Below are positions 7,320 through 17,070 of a stretch of 23,254 bases of DNA, one piece after another. The notes under the pieces are model-generated. The model saw only the letters and a program-made list of their open reading frames with translations. It searched no databases and was not told where the DNA came from. Position numbers and translations under genes: made by a program. The first letter of the stretch is position 1. Each line of letters begins with the position of its first letter. This DNA comes from Acanthamoeba castellanii str. Neff (taxonomy: Eukaryota; Discosea; Longamoebia; Acanthamoebidae): NCBI RefSeq assembly GCF_000313135.1, contig NW_004457263.1:84416-107669 (forward strand), read 5' to 3'.

Positions 7320-9825
7320 TTAGAAGAGATCGTACTCGAGCAGGCGGCACTCTATGCCCCCGTTGTACAGAATGTGTCGCCTCTTGGCCTGCAGACCCAC
7401 CTCTACATTTCACACACACACACACACACACACCACACCACAAACGGCCGCACACACACGACCAACACGACACACAAGACACGACCAGCACGACACACAC
7501 AGCACACGACACACGGTAAGTGACCAATCACGTGATAGAAGGGGGGGGGGCGTAGGGGTGAATGAGATACCTCGGGAGAGCTGGAGGTCGCCGGTGAGGA
7601 CCCAGCCGGTGGCGGGCTTGCGGGTCTTCTGCTTCATGAAGTCGCCCAGGCTGCGGTAGAGCGGCCGCAGGTTGGTCGCCTCCCCGCCGATCCGCTGGCC
7701 GTAGGGGGCGTTGGTCATGACCACGGTCGGTCGGAGCTCGGGCGACGCCGGCGCCCACTGCCGGAAGTCCTCGCGCCTGATCAGCACGTCGCCCAGCACG
7801 TCCTCCCGCGTCGTTTCTTTTCGTCGCATCGCGTCGTGCGTCGTGCGGAGCGCGGCGTGAGAAGGTGTGCAAAGTCGAATTGGGGAGGTGGGAAGGACGT
7901 ACTGTGCATCTGTGATTCGTTTTCGACCACGTTGAAGCCCAATCGTCGCAGCGTCTGCGAAGCTGCTTGGGCCGCTTTCGGGTCGATGTCTGTGGGGGGG
8001 GGATGTGAAGACCATCAGCCGGAAAGCCCCAAGGGAGAAGTGTTGTGCGCGTGTGTGTGTGCGTGTGGTCGTGTGTGTGTGCGTGCATGTGTGTGTGTCG
8101 TTTAGAGGCTTACCAGTGCCAGAGATCACTATGCGCTTGCTGAGGGGTCGTCTCTTGAGGAACTGTTCCCGCTTAAAGTCGTCCCACGCCTTCTTTGAAA
8201 AATCGGGCAGGTGCGTGAACCCCCTGTGCACACGACACGACACCCGACACACGCACGACACGCACGGCACAACACGTCCAGGCGCCTGGTGAGCTGTCGA
8301 ACAACCGATCAGGAGAGAGAAACGCAGCAGAATTACCATTTCTCGCGCAAGAAGGCGGCCGGCGTCTGGGTCGCCATCAGCGCGGCCTCGGCCAGGATCG
8401 TGCCGGACCCGCACATCGGGTCGGACAGCACCAGACTTTCCTTGGCCTCCGCCTGTGTGTGTCGTGTCGTGTCGTGTCGTGTCGTGTCGTGTCGTGTCGT
8501 GTCGTGTCGTGTCGTGTCGTGTCGTGTGTGTTGCACACCACGACAGACCGCCTTTTTGGTAATTTGACTCGACTGAGGCCGGCAGTGGACTGGCGCACCT
8601 CGTTGAAGAATCGGAAGTGTTGCGGAATGCCGGCCATGTGGAGCATGTGGGCCGCGAGCGTCTCGCGCATCGGCGCCTCGACCGACTCGCGCCGGTAGCC
8701 GCGCATGTGCAGCGGGAGCACGGACGTGTCCATGTTGACCGTGCCCTGGCCCTCGTGCACGAACACCTGCACCTGCACGTCCGGGTTCTGTGCGTTCACA
8801 TCGGGCCGCTCCACACTCCGCTCGCGGTACTGGTCCACAATGGCGTCCTTACACAACTGTGTGTGTGTGTGTGTGCAACACGACACACACGGCGCATACG
8901 ACACGCGCGACACACACGGCGCACACGACACGCGCGACACACACGGCGCACACGGTTAGTTGCGCATGCGCAGTGCGTGCGAAACATGGTGGCGTGGTTG
9001 AAGGGAGGGAGGTACCTGCGCGGCGTAGTGGGTGTTGGTGAAGTGCGGGTGGTCGACCTTGGCCACTATGGCAAACGTGCGACCCGCAGGAATGTACGGA
9101 CGCCAATCCACGCTCTTGATCTATATATTTGTGTGTACGCACACGACACGACACGACACGCACGCACGCATACGACACGACACGACACGACACGACACGA
9201 CACGACACGACACGACACGACACGACACGACACGCATACGGCACGACACACGACACACGGGCGTCAGCGAGCGATGATGGTCGTGTTGTAGCACAGATGT
9301 GCAAATACGCAGCGGCCTGGTACCTGCTCGTAGAGGTCCATCTTCTCGCGGACCTCGAAGCTGCGCAGAGGCAGAAGCACGCGCATGGCGAGGTGCGACT
9401 GGTAGTTCACCTTGAAGATGGCTGCCGGCAGCCGAAGCGCCGCACAACACAACACACATCATTCGCGCCGCGATCAGTCACCGCACACGCACCACCGCAC
9501 GACACACAGCGTTGCGATGAGATGGACCCAAACCTTCCATGAGGGAGACGCCACGCGGCAGGTCATTGATGAAGGCACCGCGGAAGGCAGGGGTCACTTG
9601 GCTGCCGAGGCCCAACGCCGCCAACTCCGCCACCAGGTACGACTCACAGCCTCGCCCGCAAGTCACCTGGCCACCAGATCGGCAAATCAATCAATTTTCC
9701 TTCTAAAAAATGAAAATAATAAAATACGATTTAAAGCAGAACGATACTAAAAGTTGCACAAGCTTTCAATGTGTGCAGGCAAGAGCGAGCATACATACGA
9801 ATAACTTGTGCTTGGGCGTCGTCAT
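7320..9825 (-). CDS. RNA guanine-N2 methyltransferase, THUMP plus RlmL N-terminal-type domain (COG0116/UPF0020), 420 aa
   Basis: Ten exons on the minus strand (9825-9799, 9666-9534, 9421-9324, 9120-9016, 8856-8599, 8452-8337, 8223-8114, 7989-7903, 7816-7571, 7402-7320) join without a frame break to 420 residues, near the usual length of this family. The order is as in bacterial RlmL N-terminal halves. First is LFVTCGRGCESYLVAELAAL, then a THUMP region (SHLAMRVLLPLRSFEVREKM). The pre-catalytic stretch PLHMRGYRRESVEAPMRETL follows, then SAM-binding LVLSDPMCGSGTILAEAAL (about 215-233) and GTDIDPKAA. Motif IV is TNAPYGQR (about 346-353), and the end is YNGGIECRLLEYDLF. The family makes m2G in large-subunit rRNA. 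Motif IV reads NAPY rather than NPPY. No clear organelle presequence is seen. Several introns carry simple repeats. The exact substrate is inferred. Confidence 0.88.
7411..7433. repeat. (CA)n dinucleotide tract in the last methyltransferase intron
   Basis: A near-perfect CA run on the plus strand lies inside intron 7403-7570. Read in the transcript it is (UG)n, placed directly before the acceptor that ends AAATGTAG. Irregular CACGACACA-type sequence follows on its plus-strand right side. Confidence 0.9.
8459..8527. repeat. (GTGTC)n pentanucleotide array, about 14 copies
   Basis: A perfect 5-bp tandem array in intron 8453-8598 of the minus-strand methyltransferase gene. In the transcript it reads (GACAC)n and merges into CACACACAG, which forms the 3' splice site. 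It is the reverse complement of the array at 9172-9234. Confidence 0.95.
8882..8955. repeat. 27-bp tandem repeat, about 2.7 copies
   Basis: The unit begins GACACACACGGCGCA and ends ACGACACGCGC. Copies are 8882-8908 and 8909-8935 (they differ at one T/C position), with a partial copy at 8936-8955. It lies in intron 8857-9015 of the methyltransferase gene, next to a GT run at about 8859-8874. Confidence 0.85.
9141..9234. repeat. (ACACG)n pentanucleotide array with a short interrupted copy
   Basis: Four copies occupy 9141-9160. After an interruption of CACGCACGCAT type, about 12-13 perfect copies occupy roughly 9172-9234. All lie in intron 9121-9323 of the minus-strand methyltransferase gene. 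The orientation is opposite to the array at 8459-8527. Confidence 0.93.
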
Positions 9826-10051
9826 CTTCCGGAATCGCAACTGAGGAAAAAAGAAAAAAGCGCCAAAAATAAAATATGCTAGGAATTTTCAATGGCCGGT
9901 AAAATCCAGGGATGCAATCGCGCCAATTTGAGACCGGCACGTATGGCCAACGCCAAAGCAACTTCAACCCTTCTCCACGCCCGGCGCGGTGTACCAATCA
10001 GGACAGATAGAAGTTGTACTTGACGGAGAGAAGAGAGCTCTAAAGTAAAAG
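9826..10051. promoter_or_regulatory. Short divergent promoter region with an E2F-like site
   Basis: This 226-nt gap separates the start of the minus-strand methyltransferase gene from the start of the plus-strand coiled-coil gene, so it should drive both. It is A/T-rich near 9843-9880 and contains GCGCCAAAA (9860-9868), which fits the E2F core TTTTGGCGC on the opposite strand. The regulatory role is inferred from that match only. Confidence 0.3.
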
Positions 10052-11302
10052 ATGGCACAGAACTTTGCGGATAAGAGGAAGATGGTGGAGCGGGTGCTCA
10101 CCAACCCGGATGCCATCAAGCGATTCAGGCAGGCAGATGAAGGTGAAGAACAGGTTCGTGGCTCACATAGGCACCTTCCATCTCTTGTCATCCTCTTTCT
10201 TTCCATGGCCACCACCGGTTTTGATACATGTGTCGAATCTCATCCATCTTTTCTCTTGGGCAGGTAATGAAAGCAAAGGAGACGCTACGCGAGGCCCAAT
10301 TTGAAGCGGAACTCGAGGAGGCCGAAGCACAGAGGCTCGAGGAAGAGGTACTGCCCCCCTATTCTCGTATTCCCATATTCCTGTATTACTTTTCTATTTT
10401 ATTTCTATTTTATTATTTGTTTTGCTCTTGCCCCGTTATTTATGTATTTATTTGTTTTATTACTTTGCGGTTTACCCGATGCCTGCCATCGGAGCAATGT
10501 ACGCGTGGGCGGTGCTTGGCCTGACCTCTTCTTCGTCTCCCGTGGGCAGCTCAAGCGGTTGGCCGCTGAGGTGGGCGAGGAGAGCGAGGAGGAAGATGAA
10601 GATGAAGGAGAAGAGGGAGCCGGAAGCGAGGACGCTGAGGAGGAGGTGGCCGGCAATCACAACACCAACAACACCTCGGTCGACCTGGACGACATGGACC
10701 GTGATGATGATGAAGAGGAGGAGGAAGAAGATGAAGAAGACGACGACGAGGAGCGGCGCAGGGAGGAGGAAGAGGAGCGGCTCGAGCAGGAGCGCCAGCG
10801 ACGAGAGGAGGAAGAGGAGGAGCGGCTCGAGCAGGAGCGAGTTCGGAAGGAGAAGGAGGCCGACGAGGCCCAGGAGGCGGCTGCGGCTTGCCAGGCCGCC
10901 CAGGCCGAGGCCCAGAAGAAGCTGCTGCAGCAGAAGGAGCTCGCCGACGCGCAGGACAAGCAGCGACAGCTGGCAAAGGAAAAGGAAGAAAAGGAAGAAA
11001 AGGAAAAGCTGGCCGCGGCGGCCAAGGTCGTCCAGCAGCAGCAGCAGGTGGTGGAGGAGGAGGGAGAGGGGACCAGGCGGCGCGGACGCGAGACCAGCGC
11101 GTCGCCTTCTGCGACAGCGACGACCGCGACGACTGCGACAGTGGTGGCGGCGACCGGCGGTATTGCGATGAAGCAGGCGGCGGTGCTGTTGCTGGTGCTG
11201 CTCGCGGCCGGGTGGACAGTCGGTGGCTGGCCCGTGGCCATCCTTCTGCCCTTCATCGCCACCCTCGGCGCCTCCTTCTTCGGCCTCAAGCTCAGCAACT
11301 GA
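10052..11302 (+). CDS. Acidic coiled-coil protein with C-terminal hydrophobic anchor (312 aa)
   Basis: Three exons (10052-10153, 10264-10347, 10550-11302) join to 312 residues. The start MAQNFADKRKMVERVLTNPD is followed by helical MKAKETLREAQFEAELEEAE. Residues about 66-140 are extremely acidic, including a Glu/Asp run with almost no other residues. A Glu/Arg/Gln/Lys coiled coil (about 125-235) follows, with repeats such as EERLEQERQRREEEEEERLE. A Thr/Ala-rich hinge leads to about 40 hydrophobic residues (MKQAAVLLLVLLAAGWTVGG onward) ending FFGLKLSN. The hydrophobic part is long enough for one or two membrane passes at the C terminus, so a tail-anchored or hairpin membrane protein facing the cytosol is likely. 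I do not recognise the family. Low-complexity sequence makes homology calls unreliable. Confidence 0.75.
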
Positions 11303-11477
11303 GCTCCAATGCCGGGGCCGGTCGATGTCATGCGTGTGGTCAGGTTTCTGTAAAGTACACCTCGACGCACCCACATCATGTTCATGGTGTTTGGTAATGA
11401 ATGACGTTCGTTTCCATCGAAACGCCGCCTTTCGTCAGTTGTTGTTGTACACGAAAAAGCAGAGGCGGCTGCTGTTC

Positions 11478-13002
11478 TTAGAAGTTGGAGTTGAGCTTCT
11501 GCTTGATGGTGGTCTCCGAGAGGTCGGCCCTGTCCAATAGCTGGATCTCGCCCGCCAGCTGCATGAACAACTGTCGTTGACCGAACACGCAGTTGTAGTT
11601 GTGGTGTTGTATTTGTTGCTATTAGTCACCGTAGAACGTGGCATGGTTGTGATGGTGGCGGCTGTACCTTGGTGTGCTTGTAGAGGGCGACGCGAACTTG
11701 GGAGGAGCGGGCCTTGGCGAGTGGCTTCACGTTGGGGCCGACCCACGAGATGAAGACGTACTTGGTCGTCTTGTACTCGCTGCCTCCCGCCTCATCCGCC
11801 ACCTCCACGCCCAGCACGCAGTACACAATCGCGTCGTCCACAAAGAACCCCTGCGACACGCAGACACGACACAGCACGACACACACGACACACACGACAC
11901 ACTTAACACAGTCCAATGGCGAAGGCTGGTAGAGCGGTGGCGAAGTGTACCACGGTCTCATCCCAGCCGCCGCCGCCGGAGCCGAGTACAGTGAGGGTGT
12001 TCTTGGAGCCCTCGTGGCCAAAGACGAGCCAGTTGGTGGCGGTGCCGTCCCGGCGCACGTCCTCCAGCCTGGCGTGGGCCTCCTCGGGGTCGGCAAAGTC
12101 CACCTCGGTCAGCACGTCCGACGCGCCCTTGTAGGTGGCGTACTGCTGGGCGCTGAGGCTGCTCGACTTCATGACGTGGCGGTTGGTGGTCTGGGGCGAC
12201 GAACAGCTGCGGCGCGCGGCCTCAGGCGTGGAGGGCTGCGAGCCGCTGCCGCCGCTGCTGCTGGACGAGGCGGCGGGCAGGGTGGCGTCGTGCTCGACGT
12301 GGGTGCCGCGCAGCTTGGCCAAAATGTTGGCCTCGGTCAGGTACTCGGGCTCGAGCACCTGCAGCTCTGCGCCCAGCTGCAAGTGTTTCTGTTGCTCGGC
12401 GCATTAGTGTGTGTGTGTGTGCGTGTGCGCGTGTGTGTGCGTGTGGTCGTGCGTACGAGGACGTAGTTGTAGAGGGGCAGGCGGTGCTGCGAGGACCTGG
12501 CCTTGGCCATGGGCTTGCACTCGGTGCCCACCCACGTGATGAAGATGGTCTTGGAGGTCGAGAAGAGCTCGGCCTCGCCCTGGTCCTTCACCTCGATGGT
12601 GAGCACCATGTACTGAATCTCTGCATCGCTCAGCAGAGGCCTGCACCCCCAGCAACAACCCTGTCCTGGGTGAGTCGCGCTGGTCGTGTGCGTGTGCGGT
12701 GGTGCGTGTGCCGTGGTGCGTGTGTGCGTGCAGGAGGAAGCGTACGCGACGTCAAAGAGGTTGCCGGCGCCGGTGGCAACGAGCTTGATCTTGGCCCCCT
12801 CGTACCCGAAGAGTACCCTGCGTAGGGAGCACGTAATTGGTATTTCTGAGCACTATTGGCCACAGAGACCTGGCAACGTGTAGAAGAACAACAACAACAA
12901 GAAGAGTGGGCAATGAAGTGCGAACCACTGTGTGTTGTTGATGCTGAGGTTGGAGAGGGCTGACTCGGCCTCTGATTCGTCGACCCACTCGAACACTGAC
13001 AT
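11478..13002 (-). CDS. Tandem ADF-H (coactosin-like) actin-binding protein (348 aa)
   Basis: Six exons on the minus strand (13002-12926, 12817-12746, 12640-12457, 12388-11951, 11850-11668, 11570-11478) join to 348 residues. Two ADF-homology domains are clear. Domain 1 (about 1-140) has WVLFGYEGAKIKLVATGAG, KTIFITWVGTECKPMAKARS and a closing helix up to EANILAKLRG. Domain 2 (about 190-348) repeats the plan: WLVFGHEGSKNTLTVLGSGG, KYVFISWVGPNVKPLAKARS and SETTIKQKLNSNF. The F-x-[IL]-[ST]-W-[IV]-G strand followed by K/R-rich A-K-A matches coactosin rather than cofilin. Coactosin-type domains bind F-actin sides without strong severing. A Ser/Gly/Pro linker (about 145-190) separates them. Twinfilin also has two ADF-H domains, but its motifs differ. 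The start at 13002 is the only nearby ATG that fits the domain edge. Confidence 0.85.
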
Positions 13003-13459
13003 CTCGCACCTGCTACACACAAACCAGCAGTGAGTGCGAAAAAAAACAACAAAAAGCGGTTGTTGTCACACCGTGTTGGCGTGGGCACGTACCAGAAGGA
13101 ATAGAGGGGGGAGGGAAGTGGTGCCTCTGGGTCTGCTGGCTATCTGCTGGCCAGGCTGCTTGCTCTACTGTCAGTTCGTGCCTGTGCGTGTGTGGTGTCC
13201 AGGCAAGCCCATCCCACCATAAAAGGGGCAAGGCGCGCGTCTTTCCGCGCTGGAGTTTGAAATGAAAAGAAAACGCTGCCGCGCAACGCAGACGCACCAC
13301 CCGCGCAATGGTCACCTCCTCGCCATTACAAAGCACAGTTATTTATGCACCGAAAATGAAAATTGAACAAAGAAGAAGGAGGAACTACATCGAAGAACAT
13401 CAGGGAGAGAGGAGAGAGGAGAGAGAGAGAGAGATAGAGACGAATGGGGAGTACGCTCA
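13003..13459. other. Intergenic, with a GA-rich tract
   Basis: This lies between the end of the C2 gene and the start of the ADF-H gene, both on the minus strand. It should hold the C2 gene's 3' UTR and the ADF-H promoter. The plus strand shows a purine-rich GAGAGAGGAGAGAG tract at about 13402-13441. No coding frame or RNA gene is convincing. Confidence 0.6.
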
Positions 13460-15017
13460 TCAGTACCCCGTTGGTGGGTACTGCTGCGGGGGATAGCCGC
13501 CACCCGGAGGCGGCGCGCCGCCGTACGGCGCACCACCGGTGCCGTAGCCGCCGCCAGGGGGTCCGCCATATCCACCGCCGGCCGGAGGAGGGCCGCCGTA
13601 GCCGCCACCGGGTTGTCCGCCATAGCCGGCGGGCGGCGCCCCGTAGCCGCCGCCAGGGGGTCCGCCATATCCGCCGCCGTAGCCGCCCGCGGGGGGAGGG
13701 GCACCGGTGCCGTAGCCGCCCCACCGTGCCGTAGCCGCCGGCGGGTGGTCCGCCGTAGCCGCCGGGGAGATATGATGACGGCGCGCCGCCGCCGGTGGGC
13801 ATGTAGGAGGTGGGGTAGGTCGGCTGCTGTGGTGTGGGATAGTAGGACGCGGGCGGGGCCTGCGACTGTGGTGGCGGGTAGTAGGAGGGCGGCCCCTGCG
13901 GAGCGCCGAGGCCCACCGAGCCGTAAGGTGCCGGGCCGGACATGTAGGGTGCTGCGCCCGAGTTGTAGCCCATCGAAAACCGCTGCTTGAGCATGTCGTC
14001 CACAGTGCCTGCAACGACCACACGACACGACACGACACGACACGACACGACACGACACGACACGACACGACACGACACACAATCATCGCAGGTTAGTGGT
14101 GGCGAACTCGCAAAGATCCCTCGAAGGGTGGTAAGGTATACCTCCGCCGCCCATGGGAACATAAGAAGTAGTAGTGTAGGTGGTGGTGCCAGCGGTGTTG
14201 CCGTAGTGCTCCGGGAAGTTGAGCGCCGTCAGCCGTAGCTGGATCTCGCCTCGTGGTGAGAGGTGCACGGTGACCTGTGGGTGGAGGTGGGAGACGTGTG
14301 TGTGTGTGTGTCAGTGCCGACGGCGCTCGCGTACAGACAACTCGCCAAAGCTTGCGGGAGGGGAAGCGCACTGATTTCTCGGTTTTGTTGATTAGATCGT
14401 CGGTGCGCACTTCGCCGGTGCCCTGCATAACAACAAACAGCAAACAACGGTGAGCACGTGATCGGAGGGAGGCAGAGCTTTGTCGGCGGCGTACCAGGAC
14501 GTCGTCCCGGGTGAATCGGTCCCAATCATAGCACGACACCTTCAACGGCTCGGTGGCCAGCGAAGAGGTCAACGTAAAGGTCTCATTCCTGAACGGCACG
14601 TGCCCAGAAGAACATGTTGCATAAGTGTCCCAGCTCCCACCCACAAGAAGGTGCCCAAGTGCAGAACGCAGGAACGCAAGCGAGAGTGTGTTCATGAACA
14701 GGGAGGGTACCAGTAAGGGTTCAAAGTCTTCTTCTTGGTTGAAGTCTTGACTGTCTGACCGCCCCTGCAAAATTGAACATTCTCAGCATTAATGATTAAT
14801 TAAAGATGCAGATGAATTAAGAGTGCAGTGTGGGAGTACCAAAAGAGCTTGACATAGGGGTCCGAAAAGCCTGCCAAGAGGTTGCACACGTGAGATTAAA
14901 ATAATAATAAAAATGATAAGATACAAGGCCTGGTATACCTTGATGGGTTATCGTACCATTCAGATCTCCCACAGGCAGATTGTTGCCGCTGACCACACGG
15001 ACCTGCAGCTGGTACAT
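13460..15017 (-). CDS. C2-domain protein with Pro/Tyr/Gly-rich tail; one apparent frameshift
   Basis: Seven exons on the minus strand: 15017-14957, 14870-14840, 14764-14711, 14588-14495, 14422-14372, 14274-14142, 14008-13460. Residues 1 to about 125 are a C2 domain: MYQLQVRVVSGNNLPVGDLN, GFSDPYVKLFW, TLNPYWNETFTL, and VSCYDWDRFTRDDVLGTGEV. Its Asp residues fit calcium-dependent phospholipid binding. A tail of SYYPPPQS-type and then GGYGGPP-type repeats follows, as in SRC2-like and other C2 proteins of plants and amoebae. Inside the tail the frame breaks: upstream the clean repeat ends at GGYGT, and downstream it continues in another frame to PPQQYPPTGY and stop 13462-13460. One surplus base in the CCCC run at 13719-13722 (plus strand) would explain it. 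Corrected length is about 323 residues. Uncorrected, the tail becomes Arg-rich and stops at 13326. Confidence 0.82.
14021..14078. repeat. (CACGA)n pentanucleotide array, about 11-12 copies
   Basis: A perfect 5-bp tandem array in the last intron (14009-14141) of the minus-strand C2 gene, close to its acceptor (transcript CGTTGCAG). It has the same unit and plus-strand orientation as the array at 9172-9234. Confidence 0.95.
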
Positions 15018-15267
15018 CGGGTGTGTTTGGTGCTGTGTGAAGATTCGAGTGCTCGATTTGATTTGATTTTCTGCTATTAAATCTCCAATTAGGAACTGTT
15101 TGCAGAAGTGGTTCTACTCGCGATTTGCAGCGAATCTGAGGGTGGAGATCTTCTGTTGCCGTTGTGGCGTAAACAGCGAACGTGCGCGAATCGTGCACGC
15201 CACCACTTTGAGTCCGCAGAAAACACATCGGAATGTCTCTGCCTGGAGCCAGCAGGGCCAGACCGGA

Positions 15268-17070
15268 TCACATGTTGATGGCATCTTCAGCTTCGGCTGC
15301 CTCACTGACGCAACGCTCACATTGGCAGTGGAAGAAGTAGTTCTTGAGGAGGGTGGTTTGCCTGGACCACCAACAGTGTCAGATGGTTTGGAGAAGTGGT
15401 ACAGGTGATGAGGGCACATGGCATGCTGACTGACCTCGTAGCGCGCGTCCAGGAAAGGGGCACGTAGGAGATGCACAGCTCTTCGTTCGGCTCGACGTCT
15501 TGCTTGGCAATAAGCGACACCCGGCAGCTGTCTCCCCGCGCCTGCGCCTGCGAGCGGAGCGTTGACTTCAATCACCGAGCGGCTCATGAGGGAAGAGCGC
15601 TGGAGAGCAGGACGGGTACCTTGACGTTTGGCTGGCACGAGTGATTGAGGGAAGAGAGGATGGGACACACCACCGCGCCATCAAATTCCATCATCTTGAT
15701 CTGCTCGGCATCCGCTTGTGTCGGCGTGTTCAAAACCTGAAGGGCCGTGGGTTCACCCATTAATTAGCATGTGGACTATACTCTTCATGGGCTAGAAAAC
15801 GAACCGGGCAGCTGAAGTCGATTCCTAGCGAATTGAGTAGCACGATCCCAGCTAACCGTAGATAAACGGATTCCTCAAATACTGTCGCGAACCACCACCA
15901 CATAGGTTCACCATGAGCTGTGCGGGAATGCGAGAGATGGTGGTTGGTTGTGATTGTACATTGGGGTATTCGTGGGTCAAAGAGCGCGCGGTTGGTGATG
16001 TGGGCCATTCGCACGAGTTGGTCGTAGGCCACCGGATCCTCTGCTTTGATGGCTTCTCGCGGGTACACCACAAAATGCTCAAAACTGTCCACCGCCTGCG
16101 TACTCGAATCGGATCATATCAGGCGTGCAGTGCGCGCTCATTGGTGCACTTTTATCGAGGGATTGGCTTACCTGTTCGGGTGACTTGCCATCGTCCAACT
16201 GCGTCAGCACATTGGCGATCAATTTGCCCACCAACAGTGGCAGCTCGCCGAACACGCCCCTGAACTCCTTCCACAGTTGGTGCAGCGCCTCCTGCTGCTC
16301 TTCTACGCACGTGCGAAGCGTGAGCGTCACACGTTTTAGAAAGGGCGGTAATTGTGTGTGGAGGATTATACCTGACACCTCTGCATGTGGCTGTTGTGGG
16401 CACAGCCTTCGGTGGAAGGTGGTCCACGCTACGTCTTTGCAGGCCGATGAGCAGTAGGCTTCCTCGCGACAGTGATCGCACCGCCGTTCACTGTCCCCGG
16501 CCGGGGTGAATGCTCCGCATACTTCGTCTCGGCTCAGTCGTTCCATCCATTCCCTGCATACCGGAAGGAAAAGTGGTGAGCGAGGCATCGCTCGCTGGCA
16601 CTGGCACTGCGCGAGATCGGACCTTTCCTCATCGCTGCGACACCGCAGTGGTCTCCGGCAGTAGCCGCACACCACCATCGCCCTCTGTGGATCGAGTGAG
16701 AAGAGTTGAGCGCAAGCGAACAACCGCGTGTGTGTACACGAGTGTAAACGACCTTCGTGTCGGCGTTGGTGTAGGAGAGGAACGGGGTGACGTGGCCCAG
16801 TTCATCACCCGCGCGGAACGAGCGTAGCGCGAACACGCCTTTGCCCTTCTCAGGCCCCACTGTTCGAACTGTCAACGCCCCCGCGAAGGCACTCTTCTGC
16901 ACCTCTCTTTCATGATGATGGGCTGCAGCCCCCTCTACCTTTGTTTTTTAAAATCAAAAAATTGAAAAAATAAAATATAAATAAAAGGGAAGCCGGTGTA
17001 CCTGGGCAATGGCTGGGATCAGCGGGCGAGGGTACACCGAATACTGTGCCGTGTGTGGCCCAGCTTCCAT
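15268..17070 (-). CDS. SET/MYND (SMYD/Set5-type) protein lysine methyltransferase (411 aa)
   Basis: Nine exons on the minus strand (17070-17002, 16938-16753, 16684-16372, 16302-16172, 16095-15960, 15881-15805, 15736-15620, 15547-15435, 15361-15268) join to 411 residues. The SET N-terminal part reads VGPEKGKGVFALRSFRAGDE. A Cys-rich MYND-like insert begins CGYC (91-94) and continues with CDHCREEAYCSSACKDVAW, then R-L-C. The SET core has SSLNHSCQPNV (motif N335-N341) and EPNEELCISYVPLSW with Tyr371. The post-SET Cys triad is NYFFHCQCERC (393, 395, 398). All catalytic landmarks are present, so it should be an active SAM-dependent lysine methyltransferase; histone and non-histone targets are both known for the family. 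The first exon carries an unusual His-His-His stretch across its junction. Assignment to SMYD versus Set5 is not settled. Confidence 0.9.

Noticed and set aside
8211..9542. Long Arg/Thr/His or Ser/Cys/Val frames across the pentamer arrays
   Set aside because: A 5-bp repeat without a stop codon stays open in every frame. These are simple-sequence artefacts inside introns.
10301..11397. Large frames on both strands overlapping the acidic coiled-coil gene
   Set aside because: They arise from GAG/GAA repeats read in other frames (Ser/Leu- or Arg-rich) and lack splice-consistent or conserved features.
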